Assembly (NCBI GenBank): GCA_905250075.1
Contig: CAJNOP010000526.1
Coordinates: 85,330-149,329, forward strand
Reading direction: 5' to 3'
DNA from: Rotaria sp. Silwood1
Lineage: Eukaryota > Rotifera > Eurotatoria > Philodinida > Philodinidae
Length of the DNA: 64,000 nt
Shown here: in pieces, positions 34,885 to 46,227 of the stretch
Position numbering within the stretch: position 1 is the stretch's first letter
How the letters are laid out: every line of letters starts with the position of its first letter
The notes under the pieces: model-generated
Told to the model about the DNA's origin: nothing
Database searches by the model: none
What the model saw: the letters and a program-made list of their open reading frames with translations, nothing else
Position numbers and translations under genes: made by a program

Positions 34885-36210
34885 TCAACATCGAACTGGT
34901 TCACATGGTAATCGTTCTCTGAATAGTGCGAAGGTTTCCACAAAGAGGTAGGCAACGACCGAACCAATCAAAGCACCCAATTGAACATGAACGCCGAACC
35001 AAAACATTCCATTCGACGAGTGAACTCGAACGTAATTTGCGATGACCAGACGAGGATAACCCAAAAGAATATAAGTGCTCAACCAAATGACAAGTACGAT
35101 AATGCTTCCTTTTGTTGTATTTACATATGGCGGACAAGGACTTTTGAAAGAAATAACTAAATCAAAACTGAACGTCACTGATCCTATTAAAATCATGATT
35201 AGTAAGTAACGTTTGCCGACGAATGGTTTAATCATGCCCAATAACCATACGAGGGAAAGCATCCAAGGCGAAAGAATTGTTCCCAAGTAGAAGATTTGAT
35301 GACCATATGGCATCAGAACAAACGCTGATATAGATAGAAGTACGCCAAACAGAACCGAACTCGTGTAAATGCAAGCCAATGAGAGGAGAAAATAGAATGG
35401 AGTAGTGATTTTGTATTCGTTCATTTTTATAGTATAATTTGTATTGTTGATAACATCCAATGTGTCTAATCCATTCATTTCTAATACTGAAGATTCTTTT
35501 GGCGAGACTTCACAAGAATTCTGAGAAATTTCCGTCCATTGTAGGAGTACGAAGGCGACAAACGACATAAGAAGCAGGAAGAATATGCAGAGAAAATAGA
35601 TTGATACCGAAAATCGAGCAGTTTTGTAAATAGCAATACTCGATACATTCGATGATGTGTCGTTATCAGCGGATGAGATGCATTCTAGTTGACCATTACC
35701 TTGTGAAATAGCTAGAAGGCTAGGTAAAATGGTCGTCAGACTTTCGCCGAGAAAGAGAGCACTAGTAAATTCGGCTCGAAAACGTGTCATATAATCAGAA
35801 AATGTAACCATCGATGTACAATCAAGCAATGATAGAAAAAATGAAAGACTAAGTAAAGACATACTTCGATTTTGTTTGAAGACGTAACTTGTATTTGACC
35901 AAAAGAAAACAAGTAATAGACACGATAGCATCCCAATAAATATTACGATATAATTTATTGGAATTAGATTGAGAGAACGTTTTCGACAAGCACATTTGAA
36001 AAGAACAAGAGCCAATGGTGCGATATTACCCATATTGGTAATCAAGCCAATATTAGCTCCCAATTTCCAGCCTTCTGGTTGTGTCAAAACAATTTGAGGT
36101 AATTCAGAAAATATTCCATTGATATCTGTCCAGGACGAAAGAAATACTAATGTCAGAAGAAAGTAAGTAATGTATTCGCTGAATTTCCAGTGTTTGTTAA
36201 ACATACTCAA
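34885..36210 (-). CDS. Riboflavin transporter, SLC52 family
   Basis: Intact 441-residue single-exon frame, close to the usual 440-470. The N-terminal signature WTDINGIFSELPQIV followed by QPEGWKLGANIG matches the first loop of SLC52 (RFVT) transporters. Further family marks are NMGNIAPLALVLFK and DCTSMVTFSDYM. About 11 hydrophobic spans can be counted: roughly residues 12-30, 52-72, 85-105, 115-135, 145-165, 200-225, 270-295, 305-330, 335-355, 370-395 and 400-425. A polar loop with several Asn-x-Ser/Thr sites separates spans 5 and 6. These proteins carry riboflavin across the plasma membrane. No neighbour suggests an operon-like context. Confidence 0.93.
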   Translation of the reverse strand: MSMFNKHWKFSEYITYFLLTLVFLSSWTDINGIFSELPQIVLTQPEGWKLGANIGLITNMGNIAPLALVLFKCACRKRSLNLIPINYIVIFIGMLSCLLLVFFWSNTSYVFKQNRSMSLLSLSFFLSLLDCTSMVTFSDYMTRFRAEFTSALFLGESLTTILPSLLAISQGNGQLECISSADNDTSSNVSSIAIYKTARFSVSIYFLCIFFLLLMSFVAFVLLQWTEISQNSCEVSPKESSVLEMNGLDTLDVINNTNYTIKMNEYKITTPFYFLLSLACIYTSSVLFGVLLSISAFVLMPYGHQIFYLGTILSPWMLSLVWLLGMIKPFVGKRYLLIMILIGSVTFSFDLVISFKSPCPPYVNTTKGSIIVLVIWLSTYILLGYPRLVIANYVRVHSSNGMFWFGVHVQLGALIGSVVAYLFVETFALFRERLPCEPVRC

Positions 36211-37756
36211 AAAATGAACAGAATAATTAAGTTACATTGGACTAAAAATTGATTTACGAACATCGTTTTTGTCGAAAGAGAAAGTTAACATGCACTGAGT
36301 GTCGTCAAGAAGAGAGAACAAAAGAATGAAAAAATATATTGTTTCGATTATTTTGGTTTCTTACGTTTGACATTAAAGCAATACAAAAATTAAAGTTTAA
36401 AACAATCGATAACCTTTTTTCTAATCCGAAAAAACAACATATTGCTCGAGAATCGTTAATATCATTATAGTTAATTTTATCCCCACGTTCTGTCTTGAAA
36501 CATTTTCTAGCAGGCAGATAAAAACATTAGTATAAAAAAACATAGACCTTAGACGTAAGTTATTTGTCGATTCATACGTATCGACTTCTAAAGAAAGTCC
36601 TTGAAAACAAACACTGGCTCGACTTATCTATATGATCTATTAGAATTATCAATAGACTAACGAAAAGAGTATGTGCCTAAGTATGAACGCCTTAACCTTT
36701 TCATTCAACTATGCCGCGTGAACAAGTTTATGCGCAAGATGATCTGTGAAAGCTATTCATCGCATACCTCTCTCAACACTTTCCCAAGGGGAACTAGTAG
36801 AGTAGAAGTTGTGTTGTATTCAACATCTTCGAATCTTTTTGGTTCCCAAAGAAAGAAGATCTCAGTCTTACGAACATACTGAATTTCTTGCCTAGGCGCC
36901 TGTATGCCTCTTCCTTGAATAAAGATATAGATTCTCTCAACTTTAATCGAAAGTAAAATGTCCAACCTAAAATATCGAAAATTCCAATTCCATTTGGCAA
37001 CATATCTCGCATTGTCCACATTGATATGCCGTATACATGTATGTTGTCTTTTACTTCAATCATTAGAACTTTGAGATTTCTTTTCGACATTCTTACTTTT
37101 GATCAAAGTTTAGATTATCTTGGTATGAGTGAAAAGAGAATTTTCTATCACGTTTACTCCTAGCTAATGTGTAATGCGATCGATTTGGTTTAAAGTCGAC
37201 CAGAATCTCATAACAACAATTGATAACAATAAAACATGCAATCGAAATAGATTCTAATACTAATTTTCAAAATGATCGAATAGGATGGTTCACGAATCGG
37301 TTGGAATTTATGCAGATCATGATTTAGCTCGCAGTGTGTAAAATACAATCGTAATTAATGGATTTGATCTTTGTTCAGTACACGTTTGTGTCATGTTACC
37401 ATCTTTACTATTTTAGAACAACTAAGCAACAAAGCATGGAAGAGGGCGGATGGAGGTCTAGTATTTCGCTTATTCTGTACCTACACTAAATCCGCACAAT
37501 CACAGCCACAAACTCTCTATTCGTGATTGAGTTTTCATTCAAGCTCTGCAACAAACCAATACTGCAAATTCACTGACTAATAACATGTTAAGAACCAATT
37601 TACTAAGATATTTTCACAGTAATGTCATCTTGGAATTTTGTCATGATAAATCGTAACTGAAAATAAGAACTAATTTATCTTATTTCAATATACAGACTTT
37701 ACACTTTCAAACGCAAAAATAACAAGATCGTCTTGATTCAATATTTCGAATGTTAA
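36211..37756. other. Intergenic, nothing recognised
   Basis: Short frames near 36673-37090 overlap on both strands and lack signatures. Confidence 0.45.
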
Positions 37757-37810
37757 GGGTGTGGGTGTTAGTATGGGTGCGGCATATGGATATAAATTCA
37801 CGCCCACACT
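37757..37810. repeat. Telomere-like inverted repeat, copy 13
   Basis: AGGGTGTGGGTGTTAGTATG is followed by TTCACGCCCACACT. The C arm abuts the hAT-like element directly. Confidence 0.65.
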
Positions 37811-38467
37811 CAGAGATGGGCAAGTCAAGTCAAAAATGACTTAAGTCAAAGTCAAAGTCAAGTCAAGTCATTTTTGACTTGCTTGACTTGACTTGAAAAT
37901 TTTTCTAATGGCTTGCGACTTGACTTTGACTTGACTTGAAAGTTTTGTTTAATGACTTGCGACTTGACGTGACTTGACTTTGATTTTTCATTTTTTGACT
38001 TGACTTGACAAAAAAAATACATGTCAAGTCAGATATTCTTTGCAACTTCAATGCATATTAGATTCTTGTCAGGTTATATTTGACCTGTGCGTATAAAATA
38101 AGGTCCTAAACAGACTAGACGAATAAACAATGAATTGAGAATTCATTGTTTATTCGTCTAGTCTGTTTGATCTCACAAAAGAAACTATCTGACATCGACA
38201 TTCGCAAGTATATAAGCAATTATACGGCTGAGTGTGCATCATACGTGACCTATTGTGTTAAACTGGTTAGATCAATTACAACTTGTATTACAACTGAATT
38301 GATTTAATTTTTTTTTTCAATAAATTAATACATAACTAAATTATGAAATTTAAAAAAAAATTCAAGTCAATGACTTGAGACTTGACTTGACTTGACTTGA
38401 CTTGACTCTCTTTGGCAAATGACTTGAGTTGACTTGAGTGAAAAAATAGCTGACTTGCCCATCTCTG
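37811..38467. mobile_element. hAT-like non-autonomous element rich in GACTT repeats
   Basis: The ends are CAGAGATGGGCAAGTCAAG and the inverse TGACTTGCCCATCTCTG. Such 'CAGAGATGGGCAA' termini are common among hAT elements. Subterminal regions are arrays of TTGACTTGACTTGAC in inverted orientation. No 8-bp duplication is visible at the flanks (CCCACACT versus TGTCTTAC), so one flank may have been rearranged. No transposase. Confidence 0.7.
38108..38168. repeat. Perfect 29-bp palindrome with 3-nt loop
   Basis: The left arm 38108-38136 (begins AAACAGACTAGACGAATAAA) and the right arm 38140-38168 are exact reverse complements, separated by GAG. It lies inside the hAT-like element. Confidence 0.97.
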
Positions 38468-38761
38468 TGTCTTACGCCAGTATTTGGTAAAGCATTAACG
38501 TCACATGTGGAAATACCACAAAAATCACGATTTGCTGTGATATTTGCATCTGATCCTGGCACAGTATCTTTCTGTGGTAAACCAGATGAAAATAGTTTCT
38601 TGACATTGGCACTGTTAAATCATATAAAAGTACCCAAATTACAGCTCCATAGCATGATGATGCGAGTTATAAATGAAATATTACACAATTCAAGGCACAA
38701 ACAAAGACCGTGGCTTTATTCCTGTTTAACGGAACACTTGTATTTCAATCTAGGTTTGTAA
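38468..38761 (+). pseudogene. Caspase-like (C14) p10 fragment
   Basis: The frame reads KSRFAVIFASDPGTVSFCG, NSFLTLALLNHIKVPKLQLH and KQRPWLYSCLTEHLYFNL. This follows the small-subunit pattern of caspase/paracaspase C14 peptidases, 'ASAPG ... FTxxLLxHI ... QxPWxxSSL'. The large subunit with the catalytic His-Cys dyad is not found upstream, where the hAT-like element lies instead. It is therefore a truncated, non-catalytic remnant. Confidence 0.65.
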
Positions 38762-38931
38762 TAAAGTCATTTACTATTGAGCTGCTCTTTCTGCTTGTTA
38801 AATCATCAAAACCTCTGAAAACTCTTAGTACGGACTACTATCACTTGTATTTTGAGAAGTTTTATGAATACTAGCTAAAGTATGGGATGAATTGAAAAAA
38901 AGTACAATCTGAACCAATTCGATTCACTGTA

Positions 38932-38988
38932 GCGTGTGAGTGTGAGTATGAATAAAGCGAAGGTTTACAATCACATGTCCACATCTCG
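38932..38988. repeat. Telomere-like inverted repeat, copy 14
   Basis: GCGTGTGAGTGTGAGTATG is followed by ATCACATGTCCACATC. Confidence 0.55.
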
Positions 38989-40554
38989 TGTTAAAATTTC
39001 GTCAAAATGACGTTTTAAAGATTTACCTAATGCGTTGAAATGTGTGGAATTTTGTGGATGTATGTGTTTTTATCCATTTTCAGCGCAAATTTCACAATTG
39101 GTAGTGTGCTGAAAAACTAAAACGCATATCAACATGGAAATTTTAGTTAAGAAAACAAATTTTAAGCATATTCTCTGAACGTCTTTTATTACTTTCAATA
39201 ATCACTGAATTTTTTACTCTTTCTTTTAAAAGTAATTCAACGCATTTAGACCCAGAATATTTAGTGTCATTACTTATGTCTATATGAATGCATCTGATGC
39301 GAAAATGATTATTTATACACCGCTCTGATTTATTAACAAAATAATAAGTCAGTTTTTTAACAATCATACAAAATTGAATATTCTCAAAGATGTGCAAATA
39401 CTTTTTTTCTCATTTGTATATGTGCCAGTTTACGCCTGTCTCTGTACTTTGTTAGTGTAACTTGCCTCTTTAACATTTTTCTCAAAGTTCAAAATGCGAT
39501 TTTAATCTACTTGCGATGTAGACTAGCTATCGTTATATGTTTTCATTTCATGTTTCTAAAACTTGTACGATCATAAGTGTTTTCAAGATGCTCTTTTATT
39601 CCTTTGATTCTTATCACATTAAGAATCTATTGTTGATTTATTTGACGGTCAACCTTTGTTAAGCTATTTTAGCTATTGTTGTTCTTGTTTCGGAATGAAT
39701 AAACATTTTTGAATTGTGAAGATTTAACTTCATTAAAAGAAAGAAAAGAAGTCTGATAGTGATACAATATAAAATTAACTACTTTTTTTTGTTTCATTAC
39801 CCAGCAAATGAATAAAGGGTGCTAACTGAATAGAACCGATTGAATCATCTAGGATATGTTCTTCCTAAATCTGTTAATGCCGGGACACTTTATATTGATC
39901 CTAATGATGATGGAAGAGATCTTTGTGCTTCCGTCTGGGTCCGTCAGTTTTTCTCAGATTTAGATGAATAAATAGATTATGCATTAAAGCTGAGACTGAC
40001 ATATGGTTTTCTAACTTTTTTTTTCTCAATGAGTCGTAAGAAAACTTTGATAATGTATTCAAGATAAAATTTCTCTATCAGAAAAGCACACGCAACTATA
40101 AATTTTCTGATGAATACATTGAAATTCAAAACTTTTGTTTATGAGTCCGGTCCTGTTCGATTTCAAGTGATGATGTACTTTAAGGCATCATGGATCGTTA
40201 TCTCTTTACAATACTTCAACATACCAACTATTAAAAGTTTGTAAAAACTTTATTTTAACGGCTCCATTGGTTATTCATGTGTTGCAATGTAGATATTTTT
40301 CCACGTTTATTCTTCCCTTCAGCTCCAGTTTGTTCATCTTCATATTATTTCTGTTAATAACTATTCTCATTTGTTTCCATGGTCCATTCATTCAAACATT
40401 CATTCTTTGTATTAGAGTGCCATTTTATCTCTTTCGTTCATTATTCGTGATAACCAATTCTTTCGTAGTCATATTTTCATTTCTCTTCATGTATAGCTTC
40501 ACATATTAATTTAGCAACTAGTTCTTAGTTAATAATTCACGTAAGAGATAGAGC
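38989..40554. other. Intergenic, possible eroded exon
   Basis: A frame at about 39841-39972 reads GYVLPKSVNAGTLYIDPNDD and then DLCASVWVRQFFSDLDE before stops. Its composition suggests former coding sequence of unknown family. The rest is spacer. Confidence 0.3.
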
Positions 40555-40670
40555 TTGAGTGTGGATATTGATGAATTTCCATGTGCACTCCGAGACACAG
40601 ACATACAGCCAGATCTGCTTTCACAGCAAGATCCACATTATTGACATCCACACCAACTCATAGTTTCACA
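40555..40670. repeat. Telomere-like inverted repeat, copy 15 (degenerate)
   Basis: GCTTGAGTGTGGATATTGATG is followed by several C-rich pieces (GATCCACATT, GACATCCACACCAACTC). Confidence 0.5.
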
Positions 40671-40753
40671 CATGAAGATTTGTAGAGAAAATTAGATAAA
40701 TGTTTAGCATAGCAATTTCAGCTCGCCTGCATTTTACTTTGTAATATTTTCAG

Positions 40754-40786
40754 ATTCATCGCCGGTACCTCCTGAACCTGATCCAG
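40754..40786 (+). other. Candidate 33-nt micro-exon
   Basis: The acceptor TTTTCAG and the donor CAGGTAAGT flank 33 nt that read, in one phase, SSPVPPEPDP, a Pro-rich linker. The length divisible by three and strong sites on both sides suggest a real exon. The parent gene is not identified; it may have belonged to a multidomain gene now decayed. Confidence 0.35.
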
Positions 40787-41373
40787 GTAAGTGCATTCAA
40801 CATAGTTCGATGATTCTAACATGTATACGTCCTGTCATATACTGCCATTTCAGTAATCTAGATATTAGAAAACTCAAACCTTCGATTGTGATTTCTATTT
40901 GAAGGTTCTTTCATGTATGATTGGTGAGGATGTTAGTGTCGGTCTTGTCTTCACGTAGAAACATACCAAAAAAAATAGGGGGACTCAATGTTTGGGTAGA
41001 AAACTTTATTGTAACTACAACTTGTAGGGATATATCCCCACAAAAAACTTTCACTTCTTTCGGTCCACCCATTCTTGAGATTTGATCCTGTCAAGATTCC
41101 GATATGTCAAATGCTCAATGCAGTACTTTTCGAAAAATGCTTATAAAAATTCGAGAGTTGAATGTTCTTTAAAACAGATTGCATCAAAACTCATAAAGCT
41201 GTTCCTTCCACAATTTATCTAAAATTGTGCAAAATATGACGGCCTAAATTGAATAGCTTCTAATTTCTGAAGGTCATGACACACGTAAAATAGTTCATAA
41301 GGCATAAAACTGAGAAAATGCATCGTTTCTATTTTTCTTAGACTAGCATATCAGCTGCTGGTAAACGTTTAGA

Positions 41374-41517
41374 ATGGTCGATCGTGGTAATGGGAAAGTA
41401 GCTTTCATTGCAGTCAATGGAAAATACGTCTGTGCTGACTACGTCGACAAAAGTGAATTAATTGCTAACCAAGCCCATGCCGACAGCTGGGAGACGTTTG
41501 ATTTACTTCCGCAGTGA
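41374..41517 (+). pseudogene. Fascin-type beta-trefoil repeat fragment
   Basis: A 47-codon frame reads NGKVAFIAVNGKYVCADYVD and LIANQAHADSWETFDLLPQ. This is the repeat signature of fascin-like beta-trefoil modules ('VALxAxNGKYVCAE ... LxANRxxxGxWExF'). Such modules bind actin in fascins and occur as carbohydrate-enzyme appendages in bacteria. A single repeat cannot form a trefoil, and the flanks contain stops, so this is a remnant. Confidence 0.6.
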
Positions 41518-41802
41518 CCTACAAACAAGAACTTTCGAACATGCATTCATGAACGCATTCCTTGACAAGATACTCTTTTTCAATGGTTTCTTTTCTTACA
41601 GCAACGTTCGATAGAACGTTGTCTCTTACGCCGTTCCAACTTGATACTAAATCATCCTTGAAGATCATACTTTACTGATAAATCCAGGCTTGTTAAAGTA
41701 ATCCTGTATCACTAATAGCATGAAAGAGACGTAAAAGGCTTGTGTAGCTACCCAGCCACAGAAAGGAAGGGGACGCATAATATAGTGAATCGGCCCGTTG
41801 CA

Positions 41803-41893
41803 GTGCGGGTGTGAGTATGGATCTTGGGTGGATGCTCGTGTGTGAGTGGGACGTGGATGTGAGCACTCTTAGCTCCCACATCCACACACACCA
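41803..41893. repeat. Telomere-like inverted repeat, copy 16
   Basis: A G-rich arm (GTGCGGGTGTGAGTATGG, then GAGTGGGACGTGGATGTGAG) is followed by CTCCCACATCCACACACACC. Confidence 0.75.
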
Positions 41894-42226
41894 TCATTTA
41901 TTACTAATGGAAAAAAGAAAATCAATGAAAAAGTTAACGAGAAAATAAAAAACTGAGTACACCATTTCAAAGATATTAATATTTCAACCACAGATTGAAA
42001 ATAGCCTTGAATAGAAAATGAACGCATACTACTAAAAACAGTATCAAGTAGAAAGTTTTCAATTTTTTCCCATTGTTCATATGTCGATTAGAGACCTACG
42101 AAAAGATTAAACGCAAAGACGCAATATCTTGAAAAAAAAAGTAAAACATTGAATTTTTTCAGAGAAAACAAGGCTTTGACAATCGTTATTTTCGAAGTCA
42201 AAACGTTGTCAAAGAATTTTGTTTAC

Positions 42227-42290
42227 AGGGTCTGGGTGTGGAACATCAAATGCTCATAGCCACACCCGCGCCGACACTCACGCCCACATC
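42227..42290. repeat. Telomere-like inverted repeat, copy 17
   Basis: AGGGTCTGGGTGTGGAAC is followed by CACACCCGCGCCGACACTC and CGCCCACATC. Confidence 0.7.
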
Positions 42291-42344
42291 CTTGACTGAC
42301 GTACAGCAAGTAAAATCACATGAGTTTAATTTTAATAATAAAAA

Positions 42345-43345
42345 AAATCGTACCTGGTGCGCCAATTAGACATAATGGTGTGCGTGTGACAATACTAGCA
42401 ACAATTGTTGATATATGTGCACAATCTAATAAAATAAATAAATAATCAGAATCGTATGTCTTGATTAACAGTTACTCCATGTAGAATAACAAAATTATCA
42501 GTATTAACAAATCATTCAAGTTCATTCTGAATAATTTTAACAAAATCTGGTATATTTTCCGAAAGAAATTCACCAAGGTTTTCGCGTGATGATGTATAAT
42601 GATCATTTCGTTGTGCATTATCTTCTTTTGTTGAAAGTCGAAAACAATAAATCAATGCTAATGATAAAGTAATACATTGTATTGAATTTGGTCCATTATA
42701 ATTTTGGGTCACCCATTATAAATCAATTATATGATCTCTAGATAAGTTACAATCTTTGATTCTCAATGATTGTAAATAATGAATTAAACATAGGATAGTT
42801 ACATTAAATTGTTCTTCTTTTTGATTGTTGACATTTTTCAATTAAAATACTTCTCTAAAAGTATTTTAATAGTCGACTTTCATATAAATAATTTTCTAAA
42901 GCTTTTATCTATCTCTCATAATGAGATTCTAAATTAAAATCACTTGTATGACGTAAAATTGCTTGTTCAAGTTCCTATTCACTGCTCGAATAAATTGTTT
43001 CTATAGTATACAATAGATTTAATTGCTCATTTAATAATATCTTTTTGTCAATCACATATTTTGTGTATATCGATATTACAAAATGTTATTTTCTCTCGTT
43101 GTTGTTGTGTTTCTTCATCAATTTTATCACAATTTGATTCATTTGATCTATTGATTTGTGTTGATATTTTGCCAATTGAATATTCAATTTTAAAATAGGA
43201 CTACTCATTTATAAAATGTCTTAGATAAATGTTAATAATACCCGTCTTGTATAAATGTTCCATCGTGATAAGAGCATGATCTAACATTGTTGTTTCTTCT
43301 TCTGATAGCCAAACATTTGCAGTTTGTATATTATCATGGATAGCG
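42345..43345 (-). pseudogene. RNF213-like (AAA+ E3 ligase) gene fragment
   Basis: Minus-strand pieces read VWLSEEETTMLDHALITME, then ITLSLALIYCFRLSTK, ENIPDFVKIIQNELE (stop), VNTDNFVILHGVTVNQDIRF (stop and shift), and ISTIVASIVTRTPLCLIGAPG. The last segment matches the region leading into the first Walker A of RNF213/mysterin-type proteins ('VTRTPLCIIGAPGxSKT'). It is cut just after GAPG by a GTACG donor. RNF213 proteins are giant dynein-like AAA+ ubiquitin ligases linked to lipid droplets and pathogen ubiquitylation. Several stops and frameshifts show decay. Confidence 0.6.
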
Positions 43346-43616
43346 ATAGGAAAAAGAAGAAGACTATTCAACTATGAAGAATTTTTGTTTGTTTCTCGCT
43401 TCATAAAGAATGCAGATATCTGTCTATATAAGAACAAGAGTTGAAATTTTAAAGAAAGTTAAGACTATTGAAAAGATTCTTATCTTTGTTAGATATTTCA
43501 AAGAGATACTAATTGTTCTTAATATTGTCTGTGTACAGTCCCAGTATCTGGCTGCATCTACACAAAAATGACTCTATTTTCTGTTTAGTTCTCAAGAACA
43601 GTTTGTTCTTCTATAG

Positions 43617-43716
43617 NNNNNNNNNNNNNNNNNNNNNNNNNNNNNNNNNNNNNNNNNNNNNNNNNNNNNNNNNNNNNNNNNNNNNNNNNNNNNNNNNNNN
43701 NNNNNNNNNNNNNNNN
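43617..43716. other. Assembly gap (100 N)
   Basis: Exactly 100 N. Upstream exons of the LamG-like gene that follows could be hidden here. Confidence 0.99.
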
Positions 43717-43863
43717 TTATTTTATTTTTTATTGCCATACTCTCTTTTTTGTCATGAGAATTTAATCAGCTGTTATCAGTTATTTTATATCAAGCGATGC
43801 AATGTGAATTATTGACAAATGTTGAGATGCTATTCTCCTATGCCCAATATAATCTTTTTTTAG

Positions 43864-44571
43864 TGTTGGATGATGAATCACACCGTGGATCAGCAATGTT
43901 TTTCCATTCATCAATCACAACATTACATTGTCGGATGTCAACAGACTATGGGAATAAATGTCTTGATCCATATTAGAAAATGAGCCTCAATGAAGAACAT
44001 CATGTTGGTTTTGTGATTGAACACAGTCAAATAATGGTATTTGTTAATGGAACCTTAGTCGTCGAGCAGACATTGAATGCTTTAACGAAACTGCACCCTG
44101 ATGCTTATTTCACATTCGGTTGTTCTGGAGACTATCGATCATTTTCTAGTGAATTGCGAAATGTTCAATTTTATAATTGTGCTTTTGGTGAAGAAATGAT
44201 GTTACATAATATGAATTGTGAAGGTAAGTTTAGATATAAAATGTTTCACTTATTCTTTGCGTAGTCTCTGAAAACGATCAATACAGGAGCAAAGAAACAT
44301 CTCCAGTTCGTTGATCAAAACTAAAACTAATGTCTCATTATTGTTTTATTGTTTGATACACTTTGTAGAACCAGAAGATTATTCTCGATTATATGTCAGC
44401 TGTGATGAGCGTCAACAATGTCCACGGATTGATCTACAATACTACTGTGATACGTATGAAAATTATGTTTTATATGAAGCATGTAAACGAAGAGGCCATG
44501 AACACCATCTTCTTTGGACTGATTCACCATATTCATCGTTCAACAAATTGACAACTACAACAAACACATAA
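43864..44571 (+). pseudogene. LamG/concanavalin-like lectin gene, 3' exons with an in-frame TAG
   Basis: One exon begins after TTTTTTTAG at 43863 and ends at 44223 (GTAAGT donor). After an intron of 145 nt (acceptor TTTGTAG) the last exon is 44369-44571. The join keeps phase (G + AA). The protein shows a LamG/concanavalin-like jellyroll: HHVGFVIEHSQIMVFVNGTL, YFTFGCSGDYRSFSSELRNV and QFYNCAF. A Cys-rich tail follows (VSCDERQQCPRIDLQYYC). In the first exon the codon before KMSLNEEHH (43977-43979) is TAG, probably a lost Trp or Gln, so the copy is likely non-functional. The 5' part is not visible because of the gap. Working members would be secreted or surface proteins that bind glycans. Confidence 0.6.
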
Positions 44572-45721
44572 TGTAATCTTTATTCACCTATGTTTATATG
44601 TAGCTTTTCTAGCTTTATAAGACCATGCCATCCACTCTTTTTTTACCTAATTTTTTTATGAATATGAACAGACAGATGTCGAAATTAAAAATTACACTTA
44701 CATTCGATATATGATCAATATTGCTATATGACGCTTCTTGGTGATTTATTTGAAGTAAATGGTCTCAAATTGAGTTGTTAGCTAACTTTAACAAGTTGCT
44801 CGTGATTCACTTTGTTAAGTACAACAAGTTGATTGTGAACCTGGCCAGAGTAAGACAACGAACAAAGAGAAAATCCTGGACTCGATACTTTCGAATTTTC
44901 GAGAGACTGATCGATATTGGGAGTCAACTGGGCAACCGACTATTTAAAATGTCTCCACTATTGACAAACATTGATTGTTCGCCAAGAGAAATAACTTATT
45001 GATTCTATTTTGGTATCATTCGCGCGATTCACCAGATTGTGTTGAATCGCGTCAACCTTCCTAATTTCGTTTCTAATGTCGAAATTGCCCCGCAATCGTA
45101 TCACACTTGATTGTTTTTCACTAAAGTCTTTTCAATGAGTTTTGTACTCAATGGATGACGAAATCAAAAGACTTTCCGAATAAGACTTTTAGATTTTGAA
45201 TGTAGAACCAGAATAGAGAATCGTTGCATGACAACTCTTTGCATCATGGAAGATAGTAGAAGGAGAAAAAAAAAAGAAATGTATTTTTCTTTGTATGACA
45301 AAATAAATATAAGGAAGAAAAGATGAAGTGTATCTTATATCAATCATATTTTCTGTTAGTGCAACGCAATAGGAGTGAAAAACAGTAAGAAATATATGGA
45401 AATGTAAGAAGTTAAATATGAAGTAACTATTTACAAGTGCGATAGAAAGAAGTACAAAAACGTCGTTGTATAATAGATTTCATATTTAGATTAACAGGAT
45501 TGTGTTCTCTTTAAAGTTTAGATTGTTACATCCCCTTTTGAACATTGCCATTGTTATCTGTTGAAAAAAAACTAAAGTTATATATTATTCGTGATACTAT
45601 CATCAAGCGATAGGTAAATTGATTTGTTAAGTAAAATTTAAATTGTTTTCTAAAAATTACAGTATGGGTCTCCTTTATGCGAGATTATCTGTCGTTAACA
45701 AGCATCTTCATATCCATATAA
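44572..45721. other. Intergenic, nothing recognised
   Basis: A short stem CGCGATTCA ... TGAATCGCG occurs at about 45023-45052, without tRNA features. A 75-codon frame at 44775 has no signature. Confidence 0.45.
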
Positions 45722-45828
45722 AGGGTGTGGGTATGAGGGTGTTGGGTGTGTGGGTGTGGGTGTGGGTGAAGCTGTTCATGAATAGACGCTAACATCCGCA
45801 CACATACACCCACATCCATACCCACACC
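45722..45828. repeat. Telomere-like inverted repeat, copy 18 (best preserved)
   Basis: The G arm includes GTGTGTGGGTGTGGGTGTGG, that is, consecutive perfect TGTGGG units. The C arm has ACACCCACATCCATACCCAC. The loop is about 30 nt. Confidence 0.85.
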
Positions 45829-46208
45829 ATAGGATTATTAGATATAAGGTAATCGATTTCAAACACATCTGATGATCGGTGTTAGACAAGGTCGAAATAC
45901 ATAGCACGATTGCTTGGACTCCTTCTTATGTAAACTCAATCTTCTCAAGTCATGAATTCTTTCTTAATTAATTGATTCATTACTCATTCTCATCATCACA
46001 TCTTCAATATGGTAATGATTCATATTTCTATTTTGTCTAAACAGAGAAAAAAAGCTACTGAATTGATGCAAATTCGATTTTACGATTAAAGAAATGACGA
46101 GGAGACAAAAAGAATCTAACAATAGGAAAGTACTGTCAATAGATAATGACGAATCATCAATCGAATTCAGGCAAACGAAAAGAATCTTCCAGATATAAAA
46201 GTAGCACA

Positions 46209-46227
46209 TATACCCACACCCATACAC
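46209..46227. repeat. Telomere-like C-rich tract, copy 19 (short)
   Basis: TACCCACACCCATACACA without a visible G-rich partner. Confidence 0.45.

Noticed and set aside
45023-45052. Short stem CGCGATTCA/TGAATCGCG considered as a tRNA or other RNA gene
   Set aside because: No cloverleaf, no TTCGA arm, length too short.
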